36,380 nucleotides of DNA, taken from assembly GCA_022825675.1 (NCBI GenBank), contig JAJDWK010000025.1, positions 1 to 36,380 of the forward strand. Reading direction: 5' to 3'. Position numbers and translations under genes: made by a program. This document shows, piece after piece, positions 1 to 6,623 of the stretch. This stretch comes from Anaerolineae bacterium. GTDB taxonomy: Bacteria > Chloroflexota > Anaerolineae > Aggregatilineales > Phototrophicaceae. The notes below the pieces were generated by a model. The model was not told where the DNA came from, did no database searches, and saw only the letters and a list, made by a program, of their open reading frames with translations. Position 1 is the stretch's first letter; each line of letters opens with the position of its first letter.

Positions 1-92
1 AGCTTGCATTGGAAACGTTGGCTGCCCACTTTAGTGTGACCAGCTTTGATCTGATTTTCTGCACTGTGGCAGTGAGGACATTTTGGATTCAT
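1..92 (-). CDS. IS1-like transposase, N-terminal zinc-finger part (runs off the window)
   Basis: Thirty codons are visible from an ATG at 92-90, reading leftward off the window edge. The peptide begins MNPKCPHCHSAENQIKAGHT and continues KVGSQRFQCK. A CPHC knuckle, a glycine/lysine stretch and an aromatic-x-Cys at the normal spacing match the zinc-binding N-terminus of IS1-type InsA proteins. Only the finger is present, so the family assignment is tentative and the catalytic part cannot be judged. It lies about 100 bp from the first thpR repeat, so an insertion sequence borders the inserted RiPP island. Confidence 0.6.
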   Translation of the reverse strand, partial: MNPKCPHCHSAENQIKAGHTKVGSQRFQCK

Positions 93-155
93 CCCTATAC
101 TATACAACAATATCCGAAAAGACACTGAATTAGACACTCCCTCAATCCGCGCTCG

Positions 156-184
156 CTGATTTTTGCGCGCAGTTTCAGTATACT
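156..184 (+). promoter_or_regulatory. possible original thpR promoter
   Basis: A good -10 hexamer, TATACT (179-184), lies about 30 bp before the start codon of the truncated thpR copy. The -35 region (CTGATT at 156-161) is poor. If this was the native thpR promoter, it now drives only the 46-codon stub, because the intact thpR lies 2.7 kb downstream behind the insert. Confidence 0.3.
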
Positions 185-199
185 GGAAAGGCAAATCGT

Positions 200-318
200 G
201 CTCTACAGGAGACTCATGCCACGCCTGTTCGTCGCCATCGACCTGCCGGCAGCCGCCAAAGACCAACTGCTGCGCCTGCGCCAGCATGACCTGCCGCCCG
301 GGCGCTGGGCGCGGCGGG
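200..318 (+). repeat. 119-bp direct repeat, left copy (thpR 5' end)
   Basis: These 119 bases match 2983-3101 at 118 positions. The only difference is a221 versus c3004, a silent change in the Pro3 codon (CCA/CCC). The repeat covers the ribosome binding site, the start codon and 34 codons of thpR. Homology stops abruptly at both ends, so this is a duplication bounding the 2.66-kb insert. Confidence 0.95.
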
Positions 319-353
319 CAATGAGTCACTGTCTTGCTACAAAGAATGTGTAA
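216..353 (+). pseudogene. thpR: truncated 5' fragment of thpR
   Basis: The frame starts at ATG 216 with the same ribosome binding site as the intact gene (aggagactc). It encodes 34 ThpR residues (MPRLFVAIDLPAAAK...), then runs into insert sequence and stops at TAA 351-353 after 45 codons. It breaks just before the first catalytic HxTx motif (residues 38-41 of the intact protein), so any product is inactive. It is the stub left by the insertion, or the left boundary copy created by integration. Confidence 0.85.
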
Positions 354-356
354 AAG

Positions 357-2456
357 CTAATGCAGGATTCCGGGAGCCTTCATCGCAAGGGAGTCAATTT
401 CCAGCTGCTGCGCGATATTCTCAACAAGCTTGATGCCATGTTCAGTAAGAAGTGAGAATTTATGGGCACTTTTCAGCCCATAAGTCGCTTGTTCCTTAAA
501 GTCAGCAGCATTCGCAACAGCCTTGGTTTTGTTATACATCGGTAGTTTAGATTCATCGGATTCAGCGATGGCACGCCAAAACAGAGCTAATCCTGAGAAC
601 ACGAATGTCCCGTGCAAGAAGCCACCAGAAGGTCTAAAGCCGGCGCGCCAAGGAGCAGGAAACCTTGGATTATCATGGTCATGCAACAGCGGTGAAGCTA
701 CTTCGACATGGTATAGGATTTGGTGCAGAAACTCATGCAAGATTGAATCTGCTAAGTCATCCGGCGCAAGCGGTTCGCCTCCCGCAAATGGCGCTATGTA
801 TAGTACATTTGGAGCACTGTCGTCACTAAACGAGAAAATGCCAGTTTCATCTTCTTCGGTCGATTCTACAAATAGGATATCCGAAATGAGTTCGCGAATT
901 GCACGAGGTAGAAACGGACTAAACTCCGCCAGGTAAAGTTCAACGGAATCCAGAATATCTAAACCATGCTGATATTGGATTGAATCCCTCTTTATGACAC
1001 GAACGGAATCGGAGAAAGGTTTCAAAAGCCACGGCTCATCATGCTGTATTCGTATGGTGCCCAACCAATAATCTCGGGGCTTGGCAGCGGAGAAGCCAAT
1101 CGTTTCGCTTCCAGGAGAAGATACACTATTTTTGAGGATTAACGCTGCCGCCGGCATATGGTCAAGATGCTGTACACCGAAGTCTATAGCGAGCTCAGTC
1201 GCACGACTTTCAGTGCGTGATCTCCAAATACGGCAACTTTCTACGAAATTCCTATCGAAAGATAGGTATGATTCCGATCCCAGGTTGTCGACCCTACCTC
1301 CGGGAGAGTTCAAGTCGCTTCTCAATAGCTTGGTAGCAGTACTGATGACAGAAAACATCTCGCTACAGTAGACAGTTGGAGCGTCGAGACCCCGTTCTGA
1401 ATGATATCTATGCATTACTGAGCCGCCGCCACATGCCTCCAACGCCGGGCAGACCAAACACTCGTTTGCAACACCTTCCACCGACAAAAGCCGACCATGT
1501 TCAAGAATTCTCGGGTGGATAGCTATGCTCTCAAGTTCCGCACTTCGGACACTTTCTTGTAAATGGTTAATGCCCGCTTTAGTAATTTTGAACACATCGT
1601 GATCAGTATACGATCCGTCGGTATCTATAACGATCAGGTTCACCGCGCCAAAGCCCATCACGTCAGTTGAACTCGGTATGCTAAGTCTAGAACCCAAAAT
1701 TGCATCAAAGAATCGTATGGGAAGGTGAGAATACTCCTGATACCAAAGTTCAAAAGCATCAGTTAGCCATGTTTCAAATTGATTGCGGTACTGTTCAATA
1801 AAGACAGGCCTCTCATGCGTAGCATCAGGTATAAGAAAATCGAGACCAGGCAGGTCAAATTGTGAAAAATATTCGAAGAGTTCCACGGGCGGCACACTAG
1901 GATCAACTACTGTAAGCACCCCTTGAAAAACACCAGATTGTGTCTTCAATAGTCTCTGCAGCGCTTCGTAAGTTGCTCGATAAGAGGATTTCCCTCCGTG
2001 GTCAACTCTGTGCATATCGTTGACATACTTGGGTCCATCAAGGCTCAACGAGATTCCAATTTTCGCTTTTTCTAAAGTACTCAGGGCACTATCGGAAAGC
2101 AGGTGCCCGTTGGTTTGGATCGAAAAATCAAGATCGAAGCGAATGTCAACTTGATTACGAATAGAGTCACAAGCTTCTACAAGCCCTTCAGCAGAAAACA
2201 ATAGAGGCTCACCACCGTGAAAGATTATTGAAAATGAGTTCTGTGAACTAACCAGCAAATATGTGTTTAGTCGTGATCCAAAGTTCCGGATAGTGTCGAA
2301 AGACATCAGCTTGGGCTGTGTACGCCATGATTGGTCAACATGGTGATATACATAACAGTAGTCGCAGTCCAAGTTGCAACGGGAAGCCACTTTCAACAAG
2401 GCTGCAGTGAACTCGGCCTTGTGACTTATCTTGTCAATATCCGACAGGGAAGCCAT
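357..2456 (-). CDS. FxsB-like radical SAM/SPASM peptide maturase fused to HExxH peptide-modification domain
   Basis: This 699-residue protein has two modules. The N-terminal radical-SAM domain carries Cx3Cx2C (Cys27, Cys31, Cys34, in CNLDCDYCYVYHH), which binds the cluster that cleaves S-adenosylmethionine. A SPASM domain follows near residues 335-370 (CLVCPALEACGGG, then HRY and a final Cys). The C-terminal third has HEFLH at 574-578 followed by PAPWRAGFRPSGGFLHG, typical of the HExxH peptide-modification family; relatives have been described as 2-oxoglutarate-dependent peptide beta-hydroxylases. Radical-SAM relatives (FxsB group) form cyclophane crosslinks in ribosomal peptides. A crosslinking and hydroxylating enzyme acting on the peptide encoded just upstream is the inference. 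GGAG lies 4 nt before ATG 2456. Base composition differs from the flanking genes, suggesting transfer. Confidence 0.88.
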   Translation of the reverse strand: MASLSDIDKISHKAEFTAALLKVASRCNLDCDYCYVYHHVDQSWRTQPKLMSFDTIRNFGSRLNTYLLVSSQNSFSIIFHGGEPLLFSAEGLVEACDSIRNQVDIRFDLDFSIQTNGHLLSDSALSTLEKAKIGISLSLDGPKYVNDMHRVDHGGKSSYRATYEALQRLLKTQSGVFQGVLTVVDPSVPPVELFEYFSQFDLPGLDFLIPDATHERPVFIEQYRNQFETWLTDAFELWYQEYSHLPIRFFDAILGSRLSIPSSTDVMGFGAVNLIVIDTDGSYTDHDVFKITKAGINHLQESVRSAELESIAIHPRILEHGRLLSVEGVANECLVCPALEACGGGSVMHRYHSERGLDAPTVYCSEMFSVISTATKLLRSDLNSPGGRVDNLGSESYLSFDRNFVESCRIWRSRTESRATELAIDFGVQHLDHMPAAALILKNSVSSPGSETIGFSAAKPRDYWLGTIRIQHDEPWLLKPFSDSVRVIKRDSIQYQHGLDILDSVELYLAEFSPFLPRAIRELISDILFVESTEEDETGIFSFSDDSAPNVLYIAPFAGGEPLAPDDLADSILHEFLHQILYHVEVASPLLHDHDNPRFPAPWRAGFRPSGGFLHGTFVFSGLALFWRAIAESDESKLPMYNKTKAVANAADFKEQATYGLKSAHKFSLLTEHGIKLVENIAQQLEIDSLAMKAPGILH

Positions 2457-2533
2457 TACACTCCACTAAAACCCTTGCTCGGTTCACATTTCAGGGCGAC
2501 CCGTCAAAGAATTTTGATCATAATCAGGTTTAT

Positions 2534-2560
2534 GCGCAACAGCGTTGCATTTTGTTGCGC
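2534..2560. other. hairpin between precursor and maturase genes
   Basis: Perfect 8-bp arms GCGCAACA (2534-2541) and TGTTGCGC (2553-2560) enclose an 11-nt loop. The hairpin lies in the 147-bp gap between the precursor stop and the maturase start. It lacks a long T-tract, so it is more likely an mRNA-stabilising or attenuating element that keeps precursor transcript above maturase transcript. That role is inferred. Confidence 0.5.
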
Positions 2561-2603
2561 TGCCTAACTTACGCCGTGCAGCATTTGCTACAGTCGAGCC
2601 AAC

Positions 2604-2792
2604 TTATCCTCGGTTAGCCATGCTCTTGTTGTGTCGATGATGCATACGACTATATTTACTATGCCGCATTGAATGAATCTGGTTTTGCCTAGCCTCGACA
2701 GCTTGGGCAAGTCTGTTCAGCGCGACGCGGTCATGCGCCCGTAAACTCCGTACAATTTCGTTTCGTTGCTCAACCGTAACTCGACCCTTCAT
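2604..2792 (-). CDS. candidate RiPP precursor peptide
   Basis: This 62-residue ORF has a strong ribosome binding site, AGGAG 8 nt before ATG 2792, and a promoter 38 bp further upstream. It is the first gene of a two-gene unit with the radical-SAM maturase, in the usual precursor-maturase order. The first ~38 residues (MKGRVTVEQRNEIVRSLRAH...) look helical and leader-like. The C-terminal part is unusual: it is rich in His, Arg, Lys and Met and contains HSKYSRMHHRHNK, a run of aromatic-x-basic triads (HSK, YSR, HHR, HNK). Three-residue cyclophane enzymes join an aromatic ring to a side chain two residues later, so these triads are plausible crosslink sites. The FxSxx C-terminus of FxsA precursors is absent. 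No homologue is recognised; the assignment rests on context. Confidence 0.65.
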   Translation of the reverse strand: MKGRVTVEQRNEIVRSLRAHDRVALNRLAQAVEARQNQIHSMRHSKYSRMHHRHNKSMANRG

Positions 2793-2829
2793 AGTAGAGA
2801 CTCCTAAGGCAATTTTATCAGTTACCCAT

Positions 2830-2857
2830 ATGTTACAAGCTAACTTTGTGATGTCAA
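2830..2857 (-). promoter_or_regulatory. sigma70-type promoter of the RiPP operon
   Basis: On the minus strand a perfect TTGACA (2857-2852) is separated by 16 bp from TAACAT (2835-2830, 4 of 6 consensus matches). It lies in an AT-rich stretch and predicts a leader of about 30 nt before the precursor ATG at 2792. Confidence 0.6.
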
Positions 2858-2881
2858 CTACGATAGAAAATAGAGTCTAAC

Positions 2882-2910
2882 TTCAACTAGCTTAACTTAG
2901 CTCTTATTAT
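2882..2910 (+). promoter_or_regulatory. possible outward promoter driving intact thpR
   Basis: TTCAAC (2882-2887), a 17-bp spacer and TATTAT (2905-2910) face right, inside the insert and 89 bp before the intact thpR start. The -10 is good and the -35 is weak. It would replace the original thpR promoter left behind at the left repeat. Confidence 0.35.
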
Positions 2911-2982
2911 GTAAGATAACTCCCCCACCGGCATCGCATTGGCGTTTCGCAAGGGTCATAGTACTCTCTCCCAATTCCATAC

Positions 2983-3101
2983 GCTCTACAGGAGACTCAT
3001 GCCCCGCCTGTTCGTCGCCATCGACCTGCCGGCAGCCGCCAAAGACCAACTGCTGCGCCTGCGCCAGCATGACCTGCCGCCCGGGCGCTGGGCGCGGCGG
3101 G
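2983..3101 (+). repeat. 119-bp direct repeat, right copy (start of intact thpR)
   Basis: Partner of 200-318, with one mismatch. Here the repeat continues without a break into the rest of thpR, while the sequence before 2983 has no resemblance to that before 200. The right copy therefore rebuilds the gene. Confidence 0.95.
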
Positions 3102-3550
3102 AGGCGCTGCATCTGACGCTGCATTTCATCGGCGAGGTACCGCCGCCAGTGGCGCGCGCCTATCAGCGGGCGCTGACGGCGGTGGCCGCCCCCGCTTTCC
3201 CGCTGCGCATCAGCGGCTTGGGGCAATTCCCGGTGGAAGCGCGCCCGCGCGTCATCTGGGCGGGGGTGGTCAATTCCCCGGCATTGCGCGCCCTGCACGA
3301 GGCGGCGGGGCAAGCGCTGGAAAGCGAAGGCTTTAGGCGGGAGCGGCGGCGCTTCCAGCCGCATATCACGCTGATGCGCTTCAAAAAGCCGCTGCGGCGC
3401 GGCATCGCCAGCCGTTGGCTGCAAGCGCACATTGACCTGGACGCCGGACCTTACACCATCAGCGAATTCGCTCTCTATGAAAGCGAGCTGGGCGCGGGCG
3501 GCGCTGTCTACCGCAAGCGGCAGGTCTATGCGCTTGCCGCCGATGCCTGA
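2999..3550 (+). CDS. thpR: RNA 2',3'-cyclic phosphodiesterase (2'-5' RNA ligase family)
   Basis: The 183-residue protein has both catalytic HxTx motifs of the 2H phosphoesterase family: HLTL at 38-41 and HITL at 122-125, the latter followed by MRFKKP. Family members hydrolyse 2',3'-cyclic phosphates on RNA ends and can join tRNA half molecules. The start at 2999 is chosen over an in-frame ATG at 2939 because aggagactc precedes it and the left repeat carries the same start. The gene is intact only because the duplicated 119 bp supply its first 34 codons. Its 3' end overlaps the convergent MFS gene by 25 bp. Confidence 0.93.
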   Translation: MPRLFVAIDLPAAAKDQLLRLRQHDLPPGRWARREALHLTLHFIGEVPPPVARAYQRALTAVAAPAFPLRISGLGQFPVEARPRVIWAGVVNSPALRALHEAAGQALESEGFRRERRRFQPHITLMRFKKPLRRGIASRWLQAHIDLDAGPYTISEFALYESELGAGGAVYRKRQVYALAADA

Positions 3551-4716
3551 GGCAGGCGCTGGACGCGCAGCAGCAGCGCCGCCAGCAGGATGACCGCGCC
3601 CATCGTCACAAAAGCCAGCGGCAGCGAAATCTCCCCCAGCCGCGCGTACAGCGGCGACGCCAGCGCGGCGAAGAGGTTCAAAAACATATTTATCAGCGAG
3701 AGCACGGTGGCGCGGTTGCGGCTTTCTATCAGCGCATTTTGATAGGCGGAAAAGAGCGGCGCTTTCATGTCGTTGAAGCCGTACATCAAGATGACCACCA
3801 GCACAGTGGCGAAGGGTCCCGCCGCTGCCGCCAGCAGGAAATACAAGCCGCCCGGCAGCAGTATCAGCAGGGCGATCGCCCATTGCTGCCCCAGCCACTG
3901 CTCAACTTTGTAGGCGTAACGCTGCGTTATCATCGCCAGCAGGCTGCCAAAAGACAGGGCGATGCCGATGGCGTAGGGCGAGACGGCGTTCTGCGTCAGA
4001 TAGGGGGGACCCAGGGTGGTTACCATCGCGGCGGTGAAGGGCGTGGTGAACACCACCAGCAGCGTCAGCCGGCGCAGGCGGCGGTTGCGCCGCAGCAGGG
4101 AAAAGCCGCTGCGCAGCAATTCGCGGCTGCCGGGCGCTTTCTCGGCAGAATCGCTGACAGGCTCTTGCAGGGTCAGGCAGAGCAGCAAGCCCAGGAAAAG
4201 CGCGGCGACGGTCAAGGCGATGGCGGGGATGAAGTTTTGCACGCCGGCATCGCCGATAATCAGCCCGCCTAGCAGCGGCGCCAGGAAAAAAGCCAGCTCG
4301 GCAACGCTGTTGACGCGCCCCATGGCGCGCTTCATGGCATCGTCGCGGTCTGCGGGCGGCAGGCTGTCATAGACCAGCGCTTCCAGCGCGCCGGAGGCGA
4401 AGGCGAAGCCCGTGCCCGTCAGCAGGGCGATGACGATATACCATTCAAAACTGCGCGCGAATAGGAAAAGGAACTCGCCGCACATCAGCAGGAAGGTGGC
4501 GGCGGCGAGTGACCATTTCCTGCCCAGGCGGTCGGCGAGCACGCCCGTCGGCACTTCCATCAGGAAGATGCTGCCGATGACGATGGATTCAATCAGGCTG
4601 ATTTGCAGCAGCGTCAGCCCCCTGCCCAGCAGCAGCAGGGCATAGGCGTGAATGTAAAGATGGAAGCGGTGGCAGAATTTGATGGCGATGATTTTGGTGA
4701 TGTTGCTGCGGTACAT
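3526..4716 (-). CDS. MFS transporter
   Basis: This 396-residue inner-membrane protein has about 12 hydrophobic segments. The loop after the second helix carries GVLADRLGRKWSL, the major facilitator signature (G-x-x-A-D-R-x-G-R-[KR]). A repeat-like element lies mid-protein, and the tail is hydrophobic. The start at 4716 (MYRSNITKI) is preferred to 4773 because GAGG lies 5 nt upstream and the extra 19 residues look unstructured. The substrate cannot be read from sequence. The gene diverges from the small secreted-protein gene across a palindromic operator and converges on thpR. Confidence 0.88.
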   Translation of the reverse strand: MYRSNITKIIAIKFCHRFHLYIHAYALLLLGRGLTLLQISLIESIVIGSIFLMEVPTGVLADRLGRKWSLAAATFLLMCGEFLFLFARSFEWYIVIALLTGTGFAFASGALEALVYDSLPPADRDDAMKRAMGRVNSVAELAFFLAPLLGGLIIGDAGVQNFIPAIALTVAALFLGLLLCLTLQEPVSDSAEKAPGSRELLRSGFSLLRRNRRLRRLTLLVVFTTPFTAAMVTTLGPPYLTQNAVSPYAIGIALSFGSLLAMITQRYAYKVEQWLGQQWAIALLILLPGGLYFLLAAAAGPFATVLVVILMYGFNDMKAPLFSAYQNALIESRNRATVLSLINMFLNLFAALASPLYARLGEISLPLAFVTMGAVILLAALLLRVQRLPQASAASA

Positions 4717-4738
4717 GGCGTCCTCGGGGGCTTTATGC

Positions 4739-4768
4739 TGGCGCGCCTGTGGCTTGACAGGCGCGCCA
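4739..4768. promoter_or_regulatory. 12-bp perfect inverted repeat, likely operator
   Basis: Arms TGGCGCGCCTGT (4739-4750) and ACAGGCGCGCCA (4757-4768) are separated by 6 bp. The site lies between divergent start codons (4716 and 4818), so it cannot be a terminator for either gene. It overlaps the -35 hexamer of the rightward promoter, the position of a repressor site. No regulator gene is adjacent. Confidence 0.6.
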
Positions 4769-4782
4769 GCCAACAGTATCGT
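4754..4782 (+). promoter_or_regulatory. promoter of the secreted-protein gene
   Basis: Perfect TTGACA (4754-4759), a 17-bp spacer, then TATCGT (4777-4782). Transcription should start near 4789, about 30 nt before the GTG start at 4818. The -35 lies inside the palindrome at 4739-4768. Confidence 0.6.
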
Positions 4783-4817
4783 TGCCCAGCTTACTTTAGC
4801 TTAAGGGGGAACCTGCT

Positions 4818-5375
4818 GTGACTATCCGCGGACTTATTATACTCTGCCTCGCTTCGGTGCTTGCCTTGCCGGCGTATGCCCAGCGCTTGCCCGCGCCGGA
4901 AGTATTCCAGGCGCTGCCAGCCTATCGTTATGGCTACTTCTGCATCGATTACATGGTGGAGCTGGCGAACCTCAATGTGCTCGGTTCGGTTGGCAATTAT
5001 ACGGGCAATTTCGCGGACGGCGGCATCGCGCTGCGCGCTTATGTCGGCAGCAAGAAAAGCGCGCGCATCCCGCGCTATGTAGACGAGTATCCGCAAGACC
5101 TGCGCCTGCAGTCCACCAGCTGGGTTATCCCCACAGCGGATAGCAACAGCGGCGTGGTTACGCAGAACCTTTCCGGCGTATATGTCTATGGCGAAATCTG
5201 CGGTTTGGCGGGCACGGAAAATGTCAAACTGCGCTTCGCGGCGGTCAGCACTGATGGCGGCTTGGGCAAGAAAAGCGATGTGGTTAAGGTAAAACTGCCC
5301 GTCTACAAGAAATCGTTTGAAGAGGCGGCGCAGGCTAACGGCTACGGGGCGGCTGACCGCCCGGACAACGGCTAG
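4818..5375 (+). CDS. small secreted protein of unknown function
   Basis: The 185-residue protein starts at GTG 4818 with AGGGGGA 7 nt upstream. Residues 1-21 form a signal peptide (MTIRGLIILCLASVLALPAYA) with predicted cleavage AYA-Q. The mature part is about 160 residues with two cysteines, possibly a disulfide, many small and aromatic residues, and an alternating pattern suggesting a beta-rich fold. The C-terminus is charged. No family is recognised. It is divergent from the MFS gene and shares its regulatory palindrome, so both may answer to the same signal. A strong hairpin follows 28 bp after the stop. Confidence 0.8.
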   Translation: MTIRGLIILCLASVLALPAYAQRLPAPEVFQALPAYRYGYFCIDYMVELANLNVLGSVGNYTGNFADGGIALRAYVGSKKSARIPRYVDEYPQDLRLQSTSWVIPTADSNSGVVTQNLSGVYVYGEICGLAGTENVKLRFAAVSTDGGLGKKSDVVKVKLPVYKKSFEEAAQANGYGAADRPDNG

Positions 5376-5402
5376 GCTTGCCCGCAAACATCCCAACGGC
5401 AG

Positions 5403-5423
5403 GGGCGACCCGGTGGGTCGCCC
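5403..5423. terminator. hairpin after the secreted-protein gene (extragenic hairpin family)
   Basis: GGGCGACCC (5403-5411) pairs perfectly with GGGTCGCCC (5415-5423) around a ggt loop, followed by gttgtt. It can act as a terminator. It also belongs to a family of similar hairpins at 7915, 18830, 29688, 29728, 31315 and 31359, whose stems differ by paired changes. Confidence 0.7.
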
Positions 5424-5460
5424 GTTGTTACAACAGAGGCACAGATGTAAGTGCGCTTAA

Positions 5461-5500
5461 ATCTGTGCCTTTGTGGTGAAGCATTATTTGATGCGATTGC
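5461..5500 (+). repeat. dispersed repeat 'tgtgcctttgtggtgaa..ttgatgcg'
   Basis: One of several degenerate intergenic copies (also 16417-16450 reversed, 19310-19355, 20901-20940, 24941-24981, 31408-31458) sharing a tgtgcctctgtggtgaa-like core, usually followed by ttgatgcg. Non-coding. It directly precedes the MITE. Confidence 0.6.
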
Positions 5501-5516
5501 CCTGCCGGGCCGCCCT

Positions 5517-5794
5517 TAGTGGGATGCTGACGGGGAGATATGTTTGAAATCGCGCATTTCTGTAAATCTACCTCACCCCCTAGCCCCCTCTCCGAATCAT
5601 CGGAGAGGGGGAATCGCTAAAAATCAGTTTGCATTAGCGTTTATTCTCATACATATCACCAACAAACACACAGATTCAGCGACGAGGCACCCTTCTCCGT
5701 TGATACGGGATACTTCCCCCGACAGGCGGGGGACCGAGGGGGCTCTAGCCGGGGATGGGGTAGAAAAAGGTGTCCCCTCGTCAGTAGTGGGATG
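5517..5794. mobile_element. MITE copy 1 with 10-bp target-site duplication
   Basis: Element 5527-5784 begins CTGACG and ends CGTCAG, with imperfect inversion continuing inward. It is flanked on both sides by the direct repeat TAGTGGGATG (5517-5526 and 5785-5794), a 10-bp target duplication. Internally it has a CCCCCTCTCCGA/TCGGAGAGGGGG hairpin, and its outer thirds (cctcaccccctagcc / ggggatggggtag) can fold back on each other. It has no coding capacity and must have moved by a transposase supplied elsewhere. A second copy is at 20635-20858. Confidence 0.8.
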
Positions 5795-5851
5795 AGGGCA
5801 TGAAAAGCGCTATACTCGGCGCGGATACGCTTAGCGGAGAAAGAGCGGGCG

Positions 5852-6619
5852 ATGCGCGAAAATCGAATTCAACAATTGTGGGCGGCGGGCAAACCCGTCA
5901 TCAACGGCTGGCTGCACAGCCCCAGCACCTGGTCAGCCGAAGTGATGGCGCATGCCGGCTGGGACAGCCTGGTCATCGATATGCAGCATGGCATGATGGG
6001 CATGGAAACGGCGATACAAATGCTGCAAGCCATCTCCACCAGCGATACCGTGCCGCTGGCGCGCATCAACTGGAATACGCCGGGCGATGCCATGCGCCTG
6101 CTGGACGCGGGCGCGTATGGCATCATCTGCCCGATGATTGAAACGCGGGCAGAATGCGAGGCATTTGTCGGCGCGTGCCGCTTCCCGCCGCTGGGCTATC
6201 GCAGCCATGGTCCCACGCGGGCGCGGGTCTATGCCGGCGCAGATTATGCCGAGCATGCCAACGACACTGTGCTCACCTTCGCTATGATTGAGACGCAAGC
6301 GGGCTTTGACAATCGCGACGCCATCATGTCGGTGCCGGGCTTGGACGCCGTCTTTGTCGGCATCGGCGACCTGCGCTTGAGCATGACCGGGCAAGCGGGG
6401 CTTAGCGCCGCTGACGCCACTGTGGACGCGGCGCTGGACGCGATATTGGCATCGGCGCGGGCGCATGGCATCAAAGCCGGGCTTTTCGCCGCTGATACCG
6501 AACATGCCATCGACATGCTGGGGCGCGGCTATGAATTTGTGACGGTGATGAACGACATCTCGCTGATGACCAGCGCGGCGTCCTCGGTGCTAGCGGCGGT
6601 GAGGGCGAGTTTGGGCTAG
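5852..6619 (+). CDS. HpcH/HpaI-type aldolase
   Basis: This 255-residue protein is full length for the class II (metal-dependent) pyruvate aldolases, which cleave 4-hydroxy-2-oxo acids to pyruvate and an aldehyde. Visible family elements are WDSLVIDMQHG (residues ~37-47; the usual Glu of the D-x-E-H motif is Gln here), the strand GAYGIICPMIET (metal-binding Glu), GYRSHGPTRA (substrate-binding segment) and FVGIGDLRLSMG-like text near 168-180. The exact substrate (heptanedioate, rhamnonate or glucarate series) cannot be assigned. The start at 5852 follows a modest purine-rich site. It converges with the phosphofructokinase gene with 4 bp between stops. Confidence 0.87.
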   Translation: MRENRIQQLWAAGKPVINGWLHSPSTWSAEVMAHAGWDSLVIDMQHGMMGMETAIQMLQAISTSDTVPLARINWNTPGDAMRLLDAGAYGIICPMIETRAECEAFVGACRFPPLGYRSHGPTRARVYAGADYAEHANDTVLTFAMIETQAGFDNRDAIMSVPGLDAVFVGIGDLRLSMTGQAGLSAADATVDAALDAILASARAHGIKAGLFAADTEHAIDMLGRGYEFVTVMNDISLMTSAASSVLAAVRASLG

Positions 6620-6623
6620 CGCT

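Larger units (their letters stand above)
319..2982. mobile_element. putative inserted RiPP island between thpR repeats
   Basis: The segment lies exactly between two near-identical 119-bp repeats and is visibly AT-richer than its neighbours. It contains only the maturase, the small precursor candidate and their control sequences. No integrase or transposase lies inside it, but an IS1-like gene starts about 230 bp to the left. Integration into the 5' end of a host gene while supplying a replacement 5' end is known for SXT/R391-type elements at prfC. Single-crossover integration of a circle carrying a thpR fragment would give the same layout. A chimeric assembly join cannot be excluded from one sequence. 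Confidence 0.55.

Noticed and set aside
2562..2620. attC-like integron recombination site (GCCTAAC ... GTTAGCC) next to the RiPP precursor
   Set aside because: The right box fails the GTTRRRY consensus, inner boxes are not evident, the right part lies inside the precursor codons, and no integrase or cassette array is present.
2604..2792. 62-aa ORF as a small antitoxin or DNA-binding protein
   Set aside because: No ribbon-helix-helix or HTH pattern and no toxin partner; the only partner is a peptide maturase and the C-terminus is core-like.
2897..3898. 333-codon open frame opposite thpR and the MFS tail
   Set aside because: Arg/Gly/Ala-rich shadow translation antisense to a gene with clear HxTx motifs; no ribosome binding site or recognisable domain.
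5527..5784. MITE open frame read as a small protein gene
   Set aside because: Translation consists of repeat text, has no ribosome binding site, and frame is not kept in copy 2.
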